Shown here: positions 10,601-17,112 of the stretch, piece by piece
How positions within the stretch are numbered: the stretch's first letter is position 1
Layout: each line of letters opens with the position of its first letter
DNA from: Blastomonas ursincola
Lineage (GTDB): Bacteria > Pseudomonadota > Alphaproteobacteria > Sphingomonadales > Sphingomonadaceae
NCBI RefSeq assembly: GCF_013607875.1
Contig: NZ_VDES01000004.1
Location: forward strand, 1 to 64,000
Length of the DNA stretch: 64,000 bases
Direction of reading: 5' to 3'
Position numbers and translations under genes: made by a program
The notes under the pieces: model-generated
What the model saw: the letters and a program-made list of their open reading frames with translations, nothing else
The model's database searches: none
What the model was told of the DNA's origin: nothing

Positions 10601-13347
10601 TCGAGATTGCCGGAGTTGAATTCCGAATCCTCGAAGGTGAACAGATAGACCGCGCCATGGCTGAAGCCGACATTGCCCTGGCCGTCATCGAACACGGCGC
10701 CGATCGCGAGCCGGTTGCCATCGAGCGCTACCGCACTGCCGAAATAGTCATCGACATCGAGCGCGAGGTTGACGTTCTTGCCGCCCGAATAGCCTTGGCC
10801 GACGATCGCTTCGAGGACAGGCGTTGCAAAATCCGGCCCGGCGAAGCTGAACAGATAGACCGCGCCCGCATCATTGGTGCTGTCGGTCGCGCCATCGTCG
10901 AACAGCGCACCGACCGCGAGCCGGCCGGAAGTGAGCGACAATGATGTCCCGAACAGGTCCCCCGCGCCCAGGTTCGCGACATCGAGGCTGGCAGGCCCGG
11001 AATAGCCCGCCCCCAGCACGCCCGCCAACTGCCCGCCGCCAAAGCTGAGATTCGAGAAGGTGAAGAGATATACGGCGCCGGAATCGGTCGTCGCGTTGTT
11101 GGCGCCATCATCATTGCGCGCCGCCACCGCAAGGCTGAGTGAAGAGAGCGAGACGGCGTAACCGAACCGGTCATCAGCCTCCAGCGCTCCGACCGAAATG
11201 TTGTTGCCGCCGGTATAGCCGGAGCCGATGACCGCGCTCAGGACAGGCGTCGAGAACGCGCTGTTGGCGAAGGTGAAGAGATAGACCGCGCCGACATCTG
11301 TCAGGCCATTGGTCGCGCCGCGATCCCCCGGCGCGCCGACCGCGAGCCGGTTGCCATTGAGCGAAACCGAGACGCCAAAGCCATCGCCTGCCTCGATCCC
11401 CGGGGCGGGCACGACCTGCGCCGGGAAATTGCTGGCAAAGGCCTGAAGCACCAGCCCGTACTGGCTGGGCGCGTTGCTGGCATCGGCGATAATGATGTTC
11501 TTGGGGTCAAGCAGCAGCGTGCCGCCGCGTTGGCCGTCGCGCGCGGTTTCGACCGTGCCGCGATAGACCAGCGTTTCCTTGCCCGATATCTCGATCTGCC
11601 CGCCGACCCCGCCGACCATCCCGCCGCGCGCGATTGCATTGCCCAGGAACGTCGTCTTCTCGTCCGACCAGATGACGATCTCGCCCGCATTGCCGCGCAT
11701 GCCGATCGCCGAAACGTCGATCGTCACCGCATCAGTCGCCACCAGCCTGAGCGCGTTGGGCAGTTCGTCGGTGGTGAGGTTCCTGCCGCCCTGGAACTCG
11801 CCGCCCAGCCGTACCCGGCCGCCACGAATGCCGCCCTGGGCATAGAATTGCGCCGAGAAAAGGTCGAGCCTAGGCGCGCTGACATCGATATTTCCGCCAA
11901 AGCCATGGCTGCCCGACGCGCGGAACTTGCCCGACGAGATGATCTGGTCATCCGAGACATAGCGGATCGACCCGCCGTGCAGGCCGCTTGCATCGATGAA
12001 CGCGTCGCCGGTGTCGATCGCGCGGCGCGTCGTCCTGATATCGACGCTGCCGCCCTTGCCGAGCGCGGCGTTGACCGTGATCCGCCCGGCGAGCGAGAAG
12101 CCGCCCGCATCGAGCTGGATCTTGCCGCCCGCATCGACACCGCTGGCCGACAGGATCGAGCCGAAGGACAGGAAATCGCTGCCCGTGATATGCGCGGTGC
12201 CGCCTGTCTTGCTGCCGTCGAGGTTGATCGTACCGTCGAGGATCGTCCGCGCCGCGCGGATCGTCAGCGTGCCGCCGCTGCCGCTCGCCGCCATCGCCTG
12301 GCCCGGCGCGCTGCCGTCGCCATTCAGCGAGCTGACCCAGCCGATCGCGTTCTCCGTATCGCTGGCCTTGCCGCCCTTGCCCTTGGCGCTTCCCGCGGGC
12401 GCCGCATTGGTTGCGGACGACAGGTCCATCGCGACATTCCGGCCCACCTGCACCTCGCCCGGCGCGGTGATCGCGACCTTGGCCGCGACCAGCGACACCT
12501 TGCCATCGGGCCCGGTCTGCATGCTCGCCGCCTGGGGCGTGCCGATGCGCACCGACTGGTTGACCAGATCGCGTGCCGCCGATGCCGTGATCAGCACCGA
12601 TCCGCCGCGCGCATCGACGACACCGTCGACGCCGACCAGTGCGCCCTTGTCGTCGAGCTTCGTCACCGCATCGCCGACCTGGAAGCGGATCAGATTGTCG
12701 CCATGCAGGTCGAGCGTGAACGCCTGTGCGCCGCCAAAGGCGATGCGCCCCATATGCGCGGTGATGATGCCGTCATTGGCCACTTGCGGCGCGACAAATG
12801 CGGCAATGCCCGCATCACGTACCGTGATATTGCCATGGTTGGTGATCCTGGCGCCCGCGCGGCCCGGCGTGCCGAAGCGCAGCGCCCCGCCCGCCATGAA
12901 CGCCTCGTTGCCGATGTCCGCGCTGGTCGCGACCAGCCCCGCGACATCGACCTTGGCATCCTTGCCGAAGACGATGCCGTTGCCGTTGATCAGATAGACC
13001 TGGCCGTTGGCGGTCAGCTCGCCCAGGATCTGGCTGATCTCTGGCCCGGTCACCCGGTTGAGCGCGATCGATCGGGCGTTGGGCTGGCGGAAATCGACCC
13101 CCTCGCCCGCATCGATCGAGAAATTGTTCCAGTTGATGACCACGCGGTCGCTCGACTGGTCGATGCGCACGCGGCCAGTGCCCTGGCCATTGATCGTCGC
13201 CTGGCCGGCCACCACCTGTCCGCCACTGGGATTGGCATAGGCGGCCTGGGCAGAGGCAATGGCAAGACCCGCCGCGCCCGTCCGCAATGCGACGCGCCAA
13301 CCCGGCATCGTCCGCGCCCCCTGGCCCCGTTTGCGATACAGGCTCAT
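1..13347 (-). CDS. Giant two-partner-secretion exoprotein (TpsA, FHA-like) with propeller and MBG repeats; 3' end outside window
   Basis: Secreted surface or adhesin-type protein, expected to be exported by the TpsB encoded just upstream. The frame is open for 4449 codons and runs off the left edge. Start: ATG at 13347, overlapping the tpsB stop as ATGA. Residues 1-38 form a long signal peptide ending in AYA/NP. Residues about 39-290 are the TPS haemagglutination domain, with NWNNFSIDAGEGVDF and VYLINGNGIVFGKDAKV. A beta-helix follows to about residue 615 (LLLDPKNIIIAD). Residues about 646-3652 hold about 42 FG-GAP-like blades. About 3653-3900 return to beta-helix (VTISASALAAIL, LQANNDITVNAAI). 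From about 3900 come MBG repeats. The reading frame was checked at several points across the gene and shows no shift. Target and function are unknown; adhesion or biofilm is an inference from the family. Confidence 0.9.
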   Translation of the reverse strand, partial: MSLYRKRGQGARTMPGWRVALRTGAAGLAIASAQAAYANPSGGQVVAGQATINGQGTGRVRIDQSSDRVVINWNNFSIDAGEGVDFRQPNARSIALNRVTGPEISQILGELTANGQVYLINGNGIVFGKDAKVDVAGLVATSADIGNEAFMAGGALRFGTPGRAGARITNHGNITVRDAGIAAFVAPQVANDGIITAHMGRIAFGGAQAFTLDLHGDNLIRFQVGDAVTKLDDKGALVGVDGVVDARGGSVLITASAARDLVNQSVRIGTPQAASMQTGPDGKVSLVAAKVAITAPGEVQVGRNVAMDLSSATNAAPAGSAKGKGGKASDTENAIGWVSSLNGDGSAPGQAMAASGSGGTLTIRAARTILDGTINLDGSKTGGTAHITGSDFLSFGSILSASGVDAGGKIQLDAGGFSLAGRITVNAALGKGGSVDIRTTRRAIDTGDAFIDASGLHGGSIRYVSDDQIISSGKFRASGSHGFGGNIDVSAPRLDLFSAQFYAQGGIRGGRVRLGGEFQGGRNLTTDELPNALRLVATDAVTIDVSAIGMRGNAGEIVIWSDEKTTFLGNAIARGGMVGGVGGQIEISGKETLVYRGTVETARDGQRGGTLLLDPKNIIIADASNAPSQYGLVLQAFASNFPAQVVPAPGIEAGDGFGVSVSLNGNRLAVGAPGDRGATNGLTDVGAVYLFTFANSAFSTPVLSAVIGSGYTGGNNISVGALEADDRFGYAVSLSSLSLAVAARNDDGANNATTDSGAVYLFTFSNLSFGGGQLAGVLGAGYSGPASLDVANLGAGDLFGTSLSLTSGRLAVGALFDDGATDSTNDAGAVYLFSFAGPDFATPVLEAIVGQGYSGGKNVNLALDVDDYFGSAVALDGNRLAIGAVFDDGQGNVGFSHGAVYLFTFEDSEFNSGNLEAILGHQYSGAKDLAISFLEPSDHFGNALSLEGNRLAVIAQLDDGRENGVTDSGLAYLFTFADDAFSGVQLVGRIGADYGALGGNNLSVSGLQFGDTLSSLSLFGNRLVIGVANDDSRTDVATDSGAVYLFTFGDDRFGDGRQVGILGAGYTSLFGLSLLGNGLEEQDNFATAVSLDRNRLAVGARFDDGATNTRSDSGAVYLFTFGDALFSAPVLQSIIGSGYSGGKNVSVGRLEADDLFGSSVSLDGTRLAVGAIGDDGTAIAQGDAGAVYLFTFADASFSGGVLARVLSFESFNGSAINSEGALFGSAVALSGNILAVGAAGDNGFGGSDIEAGAVHIFDMGDAGFSATPQRLATLGLGYGSGGPNDIAVPGLETGDRFGTSLSLDGLRLAIGAPNDDGGSTPIFDSGAVYVYSFAAGDFSGGTLEARLGTFYTGLNDFDTNGAAGDLFGQSVALRGVQLVVGAVGNDGRNGTQNNAGAVYLFTTSSGFTDISQAGIIGVDYLGSARDFDLKLAKGEQFGAAVAFDGERLVVGASGNAGRNGSAPGSGAAYLFTFAGTDFGNTRLIDKLGAGYTGFSNLSVPGLEPGDEFGFAVSLDGNRLAVGAPGDRGAFNSLSFSGAVYLFSFADLAFGAPVLEAVIGLDYSGGKNLSVPINGFEQFGSSVSLDGLQLAVGAPGNAGALGSAGAAGAVYLFNFTDLLFSGASLQATIGLGYAGARDIDLTQLATDDAFGRSVALSGTRLAVGAPGDDGLGGSAVDSGAVYLFSFADAQFNSGIFEGTIGFGYQVGAKDLDINRPDTQLEAGDAFGTSVAFDGLRLLVGAPGDRGLGNNLANAGAVYSIAFNDAVFNLPQLIGIIGSGYGESNDTDISFLGAADQFGAAVSASGGRLVVGAPGDSGADDSVGGSGKAYLFSLSNGTYTQIGAIGRGYGGDLDLPLGQLQTGDGFGNALSLNQNRLVVGASGDMGAANKDFGLGAVYLFAFTGGNFANLSYAGTFGRGYGSPQNVSVPEVFPNDGFGTAVSLTAELLAIGAPGDRSADVNGTDIGAVYLFTFAGANFAAPTLKGILGKGYTGAGNFDVAALQDGDRFGSSVSLGGFNPDLLAVGAPGDDGADDLSPDAGAVYLFRFDPGLNNPVLEATIGRDYGGGKNVGLLNLGPGDAFGSAVSLRFNQLVVGAPGDDGGSNNFIDSGAVYSLKFSNTIDFSGPVPVFNYFESGSLIGVYGADYSGTDLLAIGNLEAGDRFGSSVSLDGFNLAVGAVGDDGTSNALGDAGAVYLLNFADSNFGLPTLLGTLGSGYIGGPSDFSVGELDGANGFGASVSLLNNRLAVGAPGDSGSSGGGLDRGAAFLFAFAGAALESPTLEAVIGSGYIGPSALPVVGLFDGTRFGAAITLESNRLIIGAAGDSGNGVGPSAGAAYLFTFNGPFFANLELAGIIGGAYANGPTYSLAAQGINRNPPENIGNSVSLDGQLLAIGSPFDNGASGLTTGAGAVYLISFSNAPGLNLTAPVLEGVIGSGYTGGKNLSLAGLQAGDNFGASVSLSGSFLAVGAPGDDGGQDDVADGGAVYTFAFQSGAFENLSSFSTVGNGYGGVNDLDVALEAGDRFGSAVAISLTNLLVGAPFDDGLGNAVGDSGAVYLLLHSPFVGAGGVIGTIGAGYGGLNSLNLGALDPGDNFGSSLSMDIVARQLAVGAPRDEGAGNIGGSLSAIGAVYTFTFADSQAGGVAQVGVIGRGYTGANDGDPGSLDNGDLFGSAVSLNAGRLAIGAPGDQGAGNLFQFGAGAVYLYGFANALLASPLQRSIIGNGYVGTVNGAQQISVPVEEGDNFGAAVSLFGTSLAVGSPGDDGPANSQPNSGAVQFFQFSDAAFGSGRLTGTIGADYRASVGLDLTAPAAPSFAQLGAGDGFGNAVSLDGVRLAIGARGDDGSIDGLIDAGAVYLFTFTDFLFGGATLQSVIGHGYVGGKNLFVTQIEGGDRFGSSVSLDGNRLAVGAPNDAGAGNTAGFAGAVYLFSFSNAQFSGGALEAIVGLDYGGGKNIGLADLQANDRFGTSVSLDGNRLAVGADGDDAAGNPPALERETGAVYLFTFADSLFQGGALQAIVGLGFDAGGNDLDIALDDFDRFGSSVALDGTRLVVGALGDDGNGNSLISPGAVYLFTFADLAFSGGIQRGIVGAGYNGPGDVDTALTPFGMGDGSFFGHSISLDGDRLAIGAPRLTSSAASPVSSGAVYLLSFSDSSFGGGTVSEILGKGFANFGTNPDFDVELDELDFFGSAVSLDSGRLVVGAPGDDGLGNPGNVDDSGAVYLFTFTDLDFGGVRLVGTIGSGYTRGLGTPVAGLELDDNFGAAVSLDGNRLAVGAPGDDGAGINVPNAGAVYLFSFANPDFAAPVLQGIVGRGYSGGKNIAVSELTAGAAFGSAVSLDGTRLAVGAPGDPGAARGVPNSGAVYLFTFTDTDFNSGGLLGQIGVGYAGGNNLGISLDADDRFGSAVSLLDTRLVVGAPGDDGAGNAVADSGAVYLITFTDPALFGASLAGTIGRGYSGSGDLDLTILDSADRFGASLSLDGLRLAVGATGDDGALGGRVSAGAVHLFTFADTAFATPTLARTLGVDYAGANGVPTLDSGDLFGSAVALRGETLAVGAPGDRGAGNEQAGVGAAYLFAVPGASFGGDPSLTSRIGRGYNGPADINFGPTGVADLFGSALSLDGGRLVVGAPGDDGPEDRVGNAGSVYFFNTASAVGLPGLGFGDDPGGDVTISASALAAILSGGTGVTLQANNDITVNAAILVDNPSGDGGNLRLEAGRSIFVNAGITSDNGRVELFTNNILFPGAIDAFRDPGASVVTFGAGGFINAGTGLVDIQIGPGAGLANPQSGAITLGNITAGTINVLNAGFSSPVQEVIIPAGITLNASGAGTAITVIGSVFTNNGGPGAFNMTGGGRFLVYSNDYDVIERGGLVGNNLYNRGFQLNPPGSITQPGNLFIFFRQPILTFTANNATREYGLANPTFTAGFAGLVNGDSAAYAFAGNPALSTSAFTSSSVGTYAINAALGSLTSDVGYGFAFVPGTLTITKALLTVTADNATREYGLTNPNFTGSVTGFRDGDNPTVISGLTFGTIATAASPVGTYAIIGSGATATNYDFSYVPGTLTITKALLTVTANSATREYGLANPGFTGSITGFRNGDTDSVVSGLTYGSVATIASDVGTYAITGSGATATNYDFAYVPGTLTITKALLTVTADNATREYGLANPSFTGSVAGFRNGDTASVVSGLTYGSVATIASNVGTYAITGSGATANNYDFAYVPGTLTITKALLTVTADNATREYGLANPAFTGTITGYRNGDTASVISGLVYGSSAVLNSGIGNYAITGSGATATNYDFSYVPGTLTITRALLTVTADNATREYGLANPVFTGTISGLRAGDTASVVSGLAYGTAANTGSAVGSYAITASGGSATNYDFAYVPGTLTITKALLTVTADNATREYGLSNPAFTGSITGFRNGDTASVVSGLTYGSVATIASNAGTYAITGSGATATN
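2390..11410 (-). repeat. Array of about 42 FG-GAP-like beta-propeller blades inside TpsA
   Basis: The unit is about 216 bp (72 residues), with the pattern LEAGDxFGSAVSLDGNRLAV, GAPGDDGAGN, then SGAVYLFTFADxxF and a linker such as IGxGYSGGKNLSV. I counted 42 GAVYLF-type strands between plus positions about 2413 and 11281. Units have diverged at the DNA level, so the array is older than the MBG repeats. FG-GAP blades normally pack as seven-bladed propellers, and 42 would fit six. The calcium loop DxNxDGxxD of integrin-type FG-GAP repeats is absent; a short SLDGNRLAV turn replaces it. Confidence 0.85.
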
Positions 13348-15113
13348 CGCGTCGCTCCGATCGAGAAGAAGATGCGCGGATCGTTGCTGCCATCGGGGGT
13401 GAAGCGCGACTTGCCGGGCCAGGCGGCATAGATTTCACCGAACAGGCCGTAAGGCAGGGCGATGCGCGATCCGCCGCCCGCCGACCACAGTTCCGTCACG
13501 CGCAGCTCGGCAAAATCGAGCCGCCCGCTCTGGCGCAATATGCCCGCATCGACGAACAGGAAGGGCTGGACGGTCACGCCGCCGACGCTCAGCCGATCGT
13601 TCACTTCCATGGCGACATTGATGCAATGGTCGCCGCCCGCCGCGCCATAATCATAGGCGCGGCCGAACTGGTCGCCGCCGAAATTGCATTCGCGCGAGGC
13701 CGATGCGCCGCCATTCAGCCCGATCTGCGCTTCGGCATTCACCCGCACGCGCGTCGTGCCATACAGCGGTGCGGTCCACACCAGCGAGCCGTTGAGCGCG
13801 GTAAATTCGGGATCGCCCAGCGTCCGGCTGCGCAGCGGATTGAACCGCCCGGTCGCGCCCAGGCCGTTGATGCCTTGCGACAATCCCAGCCGGAACAGCC
13901 CGATGCTGCCATCGGCGGCGGCCCAGTCATAGCTGCCGTACAGCTCGTAGAAGCGGCTGCGGTCGTCGATCAGCGTGACGCCGAAAATGCCGCTGTCCGA
14001 ATTGATCGCGGTCCCTTCCAGCCCGACGATCAGGCTGGAATTGCGCGTGCGGCGCAGCGGATAGCTGAGCCCTGCGCGGATCACCTCTTCCTCGCCCCGG
14101 AACTGCAGGATCGACAGGAAACCGCGCACCGCGCGCGATCGCGCCCGCGAATAGCTCACCGTTCCGGTGAGGCCATCATCGGTAATCGGCGCGCTGTACT
14201 GGACGAAGCCCGAAACGAAGCCGTCGGTCGGCAGCGTCGCGCGGACATCGGCCACCAGACGGTCGCCCGGCACCAGCACCGAGTTGGCGGTCACCCCGGC
14301 GCGATACCGCCGCTCGCCCAGATTGTCGCGGATGCGGTTGTCGAACTGCGCCTCGACCTCGAGCGGATCGAGATTGACCACCACCAGCAGATTGGCCGCG
14401 CCCGGCGTCGCTTCGGAAGGCCGCACCACCACCGAGACGTCGAGACCGCCGAGGTCGCCCGTTGTCAGGATCGCACGTTCGAGCTCGTCGACCATCACCG
14501 GGCCGCGCTTGATCAGCGGGGTGAAGCGGCGACGCACCATCTCGGTCAGCCGGGTCTTGCCCACCAGTCCGGCGCTCGACTTGAGCTGGATTTCAAGCGC
14601 ATCGACGCTGCCCTCGACCACTCGCAGCACGACGACACCGTCTTTCACCTCCTGTTCGGGCACGATGGCAAAGGACAATGCAAAACCGGCGTCGGCATAG
14701 ACGCGGGTGAGCAGGTCGGCGGCGCGATAGATGTCGGCGAGCGTCAGATCCTGGCCCAGGAACGGCTTGAGCGGCGCCTGCAGCCGATCCTCGTCAAGAT
14801 AGTTGAAGCCAGTGATGCGGAATTTCGTGACGCGCACCTTCTGGGTATCGTCGACGCTGTTCGGGTCGGTGCGCGGGCGATCGATGGTGAAGGGAGTGCG
14901 CGGGGTCGAAAGCGGCACCTCGGCGGCGCGGTTCTCGCGCTCGAACGTTCCGGCGGGAGGGCGCACGGGGCCAGGCAGCGCCTGCGCTGCCAGCGGCGCG
15001 GGAAGCAGCAAGGCTGCCCCAAAAGCTGAAAGGCACGCACGGGCCATCACGGCCTGCCGACCGCGCATCCTGCCCCAAGTCCGCCACATCGCCATGCGGT
15101 TCAAATGTTCCAC
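13344..15113 (-). CDS. TpsB-family outer-membrane transporter (ShlB/FhaC/HecB type)
   Basis: Outer-membrane pore that secretes the partner exoprotein encoded directly downstream. At 589 residues it has the usual TpsB length. The signal peptide ends near residue 44 in PAPLAAQA. A POTRA-type region follows (about residues 92-170: VRVTKFRITGFNYLDED, GFALSFAIVPEQEVKDG, VVLRVVEG). The second half is a beta-barrel, with repeated amphipathic strands and RFTPDGSNDPRIFFSIGATR at the end. The last residue is Arg rather than the usual aromatic residue. The longest frame starts at GTG 15113; ATG at 15095 is an alternative. The stop overlaps the tpsA start by four bases, implying translational coupling. 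Confidence 0.93.
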   Translation of the reverse strand: MEHLNRMAMWRTWGRMRGRQAVMARACLSAFGAALLLPAPLAAQALPGPVRPPAGTFERENRAAEVPLSTPRTPFTIDRPRTDPNSVDDTQKVRVTKFRITGFNYLDEDRLQAPLKPFLGQDLTLADIYRAADLLTRVYADAGFALSFAIVPEQEVKDGVVVLRVVEGSVDALEIQLKSSAGLVGKTRLTEMVRRRFTPLIKRGPVMVDELERAILTTGDLGGLDVSVVVRPSEATPGAANLLVVVNLDPLEVEAQFDNRIRDNLGERRYRAGVTANSVLVPGDRLVADVRATLPTDGFVSGFVQYSAPITDDGLTGTVSYSRARSRAVRGFLSILQFRGEEEVIRAGLSYPLRRTRNSSLIVGLEGTAINSDSGIFGVTLIDDRSRFYELYGSYDWAAADGSIGLFRLGLSQGINGLGATGRFNPLRSRTLGDPEFTALNGSLVWTAPLYGTTRVRVNAEAQIGLNGGASASRECNFGGDQFGRAYDYGAAGGDHCINVAMEVNDRLSVGGVTVQPFLFVDAGILRQSGRLDFAELRVTELWSAGGGSRIALPYGLFGEIYAAWPGKSRFTPDGSNDPRIFFSIGATR

Positions 15114-15416
15114 TACCCCGAAGGGATTGAGAGGGTGCGACCCCGCCTCGGAACGTCGAGAATCCGCGCGGGAACGACCGGTTAGCAGCCCCTGCGTCCG
15201 GCAAAGTGCACCGGATCACAGACCGCGAAACCGGACGATCGTCCAGCGCGAAAACCCGCAAGGATAAACCGCTTCATTATGAAATCAGCAAACCTCGCCC
15301 CTGGCGATGATTAAGCATTGCCACAGACAAAAGGCAAGTGAATGACGACTTAAGGTCATGATTTTGAAGATGAGATGCCGATTAACCACCGTATCCAGGC
15401 GACAGGCGCCGCAGCG
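15114..15416. other. Intergenic region upstream of tpsB, no gene seen
   Basis: About 300 bp between the tpsB start and the stop of the methyltransferase gene. It should hold the tpsBA promoter. The stretch around 15260-15375 is locally more AT-rich than its surroundings. I see no RNA gene, convincing promoter boxes or terminator hairpin. Confidence 0.5.
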
Positions 15417-16124
15417 TCAGAGCGCCTGCGCAGCCGGATTGCGCAGCACCAGATTGTCCACGCTCTGCCCCTCGGCCCAATGGCCCGATCGGCGGAACTG
15501 CCCGATGCAATGGGGCTCCAGATAGATGACCGACACCGGCTGGGTCAGCGCGGTGAGCCTGTCGACCACCGGCGCCATCACGCTATCATCGAAAGGATCG
15601 TAGAAGAAACAAACCAGATCGAGATCGGCAGGTGGCTGGTAGCGCGCCGCATCCATGCACAGGAACTGCGTCGGTGCCACGAGCGCGCCCTTGCTCGCCA
15701 TGATCTCGCGGTTGCTCAGCGCGATATCGACCAGCTCGGGCGCGAATTCGACGCCGATCGCGCGGGCGAAGGGGAAGCGCGCCGCCTCGAGCACCGCGCG
15801 CCCCTTGCCGCAGCCATAATCGATGAACGCGGTGCGCGCGAAATCGACCTTCAGGTCGGCAAACCAGACCGGCATGTTGGCGCCGTTGCTCGCCTGATAG
15901 CGCCGGGCATGCGCCGCAAGCGCCGGATCGACGCTGAGCGTGTGCAGCTCGCGCATCGCGAAGGTATCGGTGCCCCATTGCTCGTCGAACGCCTGGAAGC
16001 TGCGGTCCCGCTGCCGCGCCTGGGGTGTCATCGCGCGGGCATGATAGACGATATTGTGCCCGATCAGCCGCACGATCTCACCGGCGGACCGGCCCCTGAG
16101 GCGCTGGGTGATCGAGGACAGCAT
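15417..16124 (-). CDS. Class I SAM-dependent methyltransferase-like protein
   Basis: About 235 residues. The Rossmann motif I is clear: TAFIDYGCGKGRAVLEAA, then AIGVEFAPELVDIA as the acidic strand-2 motif. FLCMDAARYQ and DLVCFFYDPFDDSVM follow as motifs II and III. The substrate is unknown. The frame extends upstream to 16226, but ATG 16124 (MLSSITQRLRG) has an AAAGG ribosome site about 11 bases upstream and a clean start. It lies alone between tpsB and the divergent enoyl-CoA hydratase gene. Confidence 0.78.
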   Translation of the reverse strand: MLSSITQRLRGRSAGEIVRLIGHNIVYHARAMTPQARQRDRSFQAFDEQWGTDTFAMRELHTLSVDPALAAHARRYQASNGANMPVWFADLKVDFARTAFIDYGCGKGRAVLEAARFPFARAIGVEFAPELVDIALSNREIMASKGALVAPTQFLCMDAARYQPPADLDLVCFFYDPFDDSVMAPVVDRLTALTQPVSVIYLEPHCIGQFRRSGHWAEGQSVDNLVLRNPAAQAL

Positions 16125-16279
16125 TGCGGCAGGACACCTTTCTGGTTGACGTAGGATTGCCATTTTCGGCAGGCCATGGCGTCTAGCCCGGCGAGCAGAA
16201 GCTTGAAACCGGATTAACCATAGCAAGACCGCTGCGGCCCATTACGGGGCATCTGGCGGCAGGAGAGGACAAGGGGCCG

Positions 16280-17074
16280 ATGAGCAACCCGATTGTGATC
16301 ACTACCCAGGGCGCGATCGAGACTGTGACGCTCAATCGCCCGGAAGCGCTCAATGCCATGGACGAGCCGATGATCATGGCGCTGCAGGACTATTTCCGCG
16401 GGCTCCAGGACCGGCACGCAGTCCGCGTCGTCATCCTGCGCGCCGAGGGCCGGGCGTTCTGCGCCGGGCTCGACCTCAAGGGCTGGAGCCCGCGCGAGGG
16501 CGAAGGCGCGGTGCATGGCGGCTGGCGCACCCAGCGCGCGATCGCCACGGTGATGCAGCTGATGCGCGCCTGCCCGCAGCCGATCATCGCCTGTGCGCAA
16601 GGCGCGGCGTGCGGCGGCGGCATGTCGCTGCTGCTGTCGAGCGACGTGCGCTATTGCACCCCCGATTTCCGCATGAACGCCGCCTATATCCGCATCGGCC
16701 TTGGCGGTTGCGACATGGGCTCGAGCTATTTCCTGCCCCGGCTGGTGGGCAGTTCGCTCGCGGCCGAGATGATCCTGTCGGGCCGCTTCGTCGGGGCCGA
16801 GCGCGCGCTGGCCGCCGGGTTCGTCAGCGAGATCGCCTCGCCAGAGGACATGCTTGCCAAAGCCGAGGCACTCGCGGCCGACATGCTGCTCGCCAGCCCG
16901 ATGGGGCTGAGGCTCAGCAAGGACGCGCTCAACCGCAATATCGACGCGCCCGGCTTCGAGGCGGCGCTGGCGCTCGAGGATCGCCAGCAGATCCTGCTCA
17001 GCATGACCGAGGATTATGCCGAGGCGCGGCGGGCATTCATGGAAAAACGGGCGCCGGAGTACAAGGATCGATGA
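16280..17074 (+). CDS. Enoyl-CoA hydratase/isomerase family protein
   Basis: 264 residues, normal for the crotonase fold. It probably hydrates an enoyl-CoA in beta-oxidation or a related acyl-CoA pathway. Visible signatures are VTLNRPEALNAMDEPM at the N-terminus, the oxyanion-hole motif GRAFCAGLDLKGW, and QPIIACAQGAACGGGMSLLL. The usual second catalytic Glu position reads AYIRIGLGGCDMGSSYFL, so Cys/Asp replace the common PE pair (xPExGlxP). The exact reaction is therefore uncertain. ATG 16280 is preceded by AGGAGAGGACAAGGGGCC. The gene is convergent with the reductase-like gene at 17113. Confidence 0.88.
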   Translation: MSNPIVITTQGAIETVTLNRPEALNAMDEPMIMALQDYFRGLQDRHAVRVVILRAEGRAFCAGLDLKGWSPREGEGAVHGGWRTQRAIATVMQLMRACPQPIIACAQGAACGGGMSLLLSSDVRYCTPDFRMNAAYIRIGLGGCDMGSSYFLPRLVGSSLAAEMILSGRFVGAERALAAGFVSEIASPEDMLAKAEALAADMLLASPMGLRLSKDALNRNIDAPGFEAALALEDRQQILLSMTEDYAEARRAFMEKRAPEYKDR

Positions 17075-17087
17075 GGCCTGCAAGATA

Positions 17088-17109
17088 CTCCCACAGCTTG
17101 CTGGGGGAG
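17088..17109. terminator. Possible hairpin between convergent genes
   Basis: CTCCCACAG and CTGGGGGAG can pair with one mismatch around a 4-base CTTG loop, between the stops of the enoyl-CoA hydratase and the reductase-like gene. A weak AT-rich tail follows on the plus side (GATTTAC). It could act as a terminator, but it also resembles other CTCCC/GGGAG intergenic repeats in this window. Confidence 0.35.
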
Positions 17110-17112
17110 GAT

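Noticed and set aside
11530-15029. Long plus-strand open frames opposite the TPS locus
   Set aside because: The opposite strand encodes a clear TpsA N-terminus and TpsB. The plus frames are GC-driven shadows rich in Arg/Ala/Asp.
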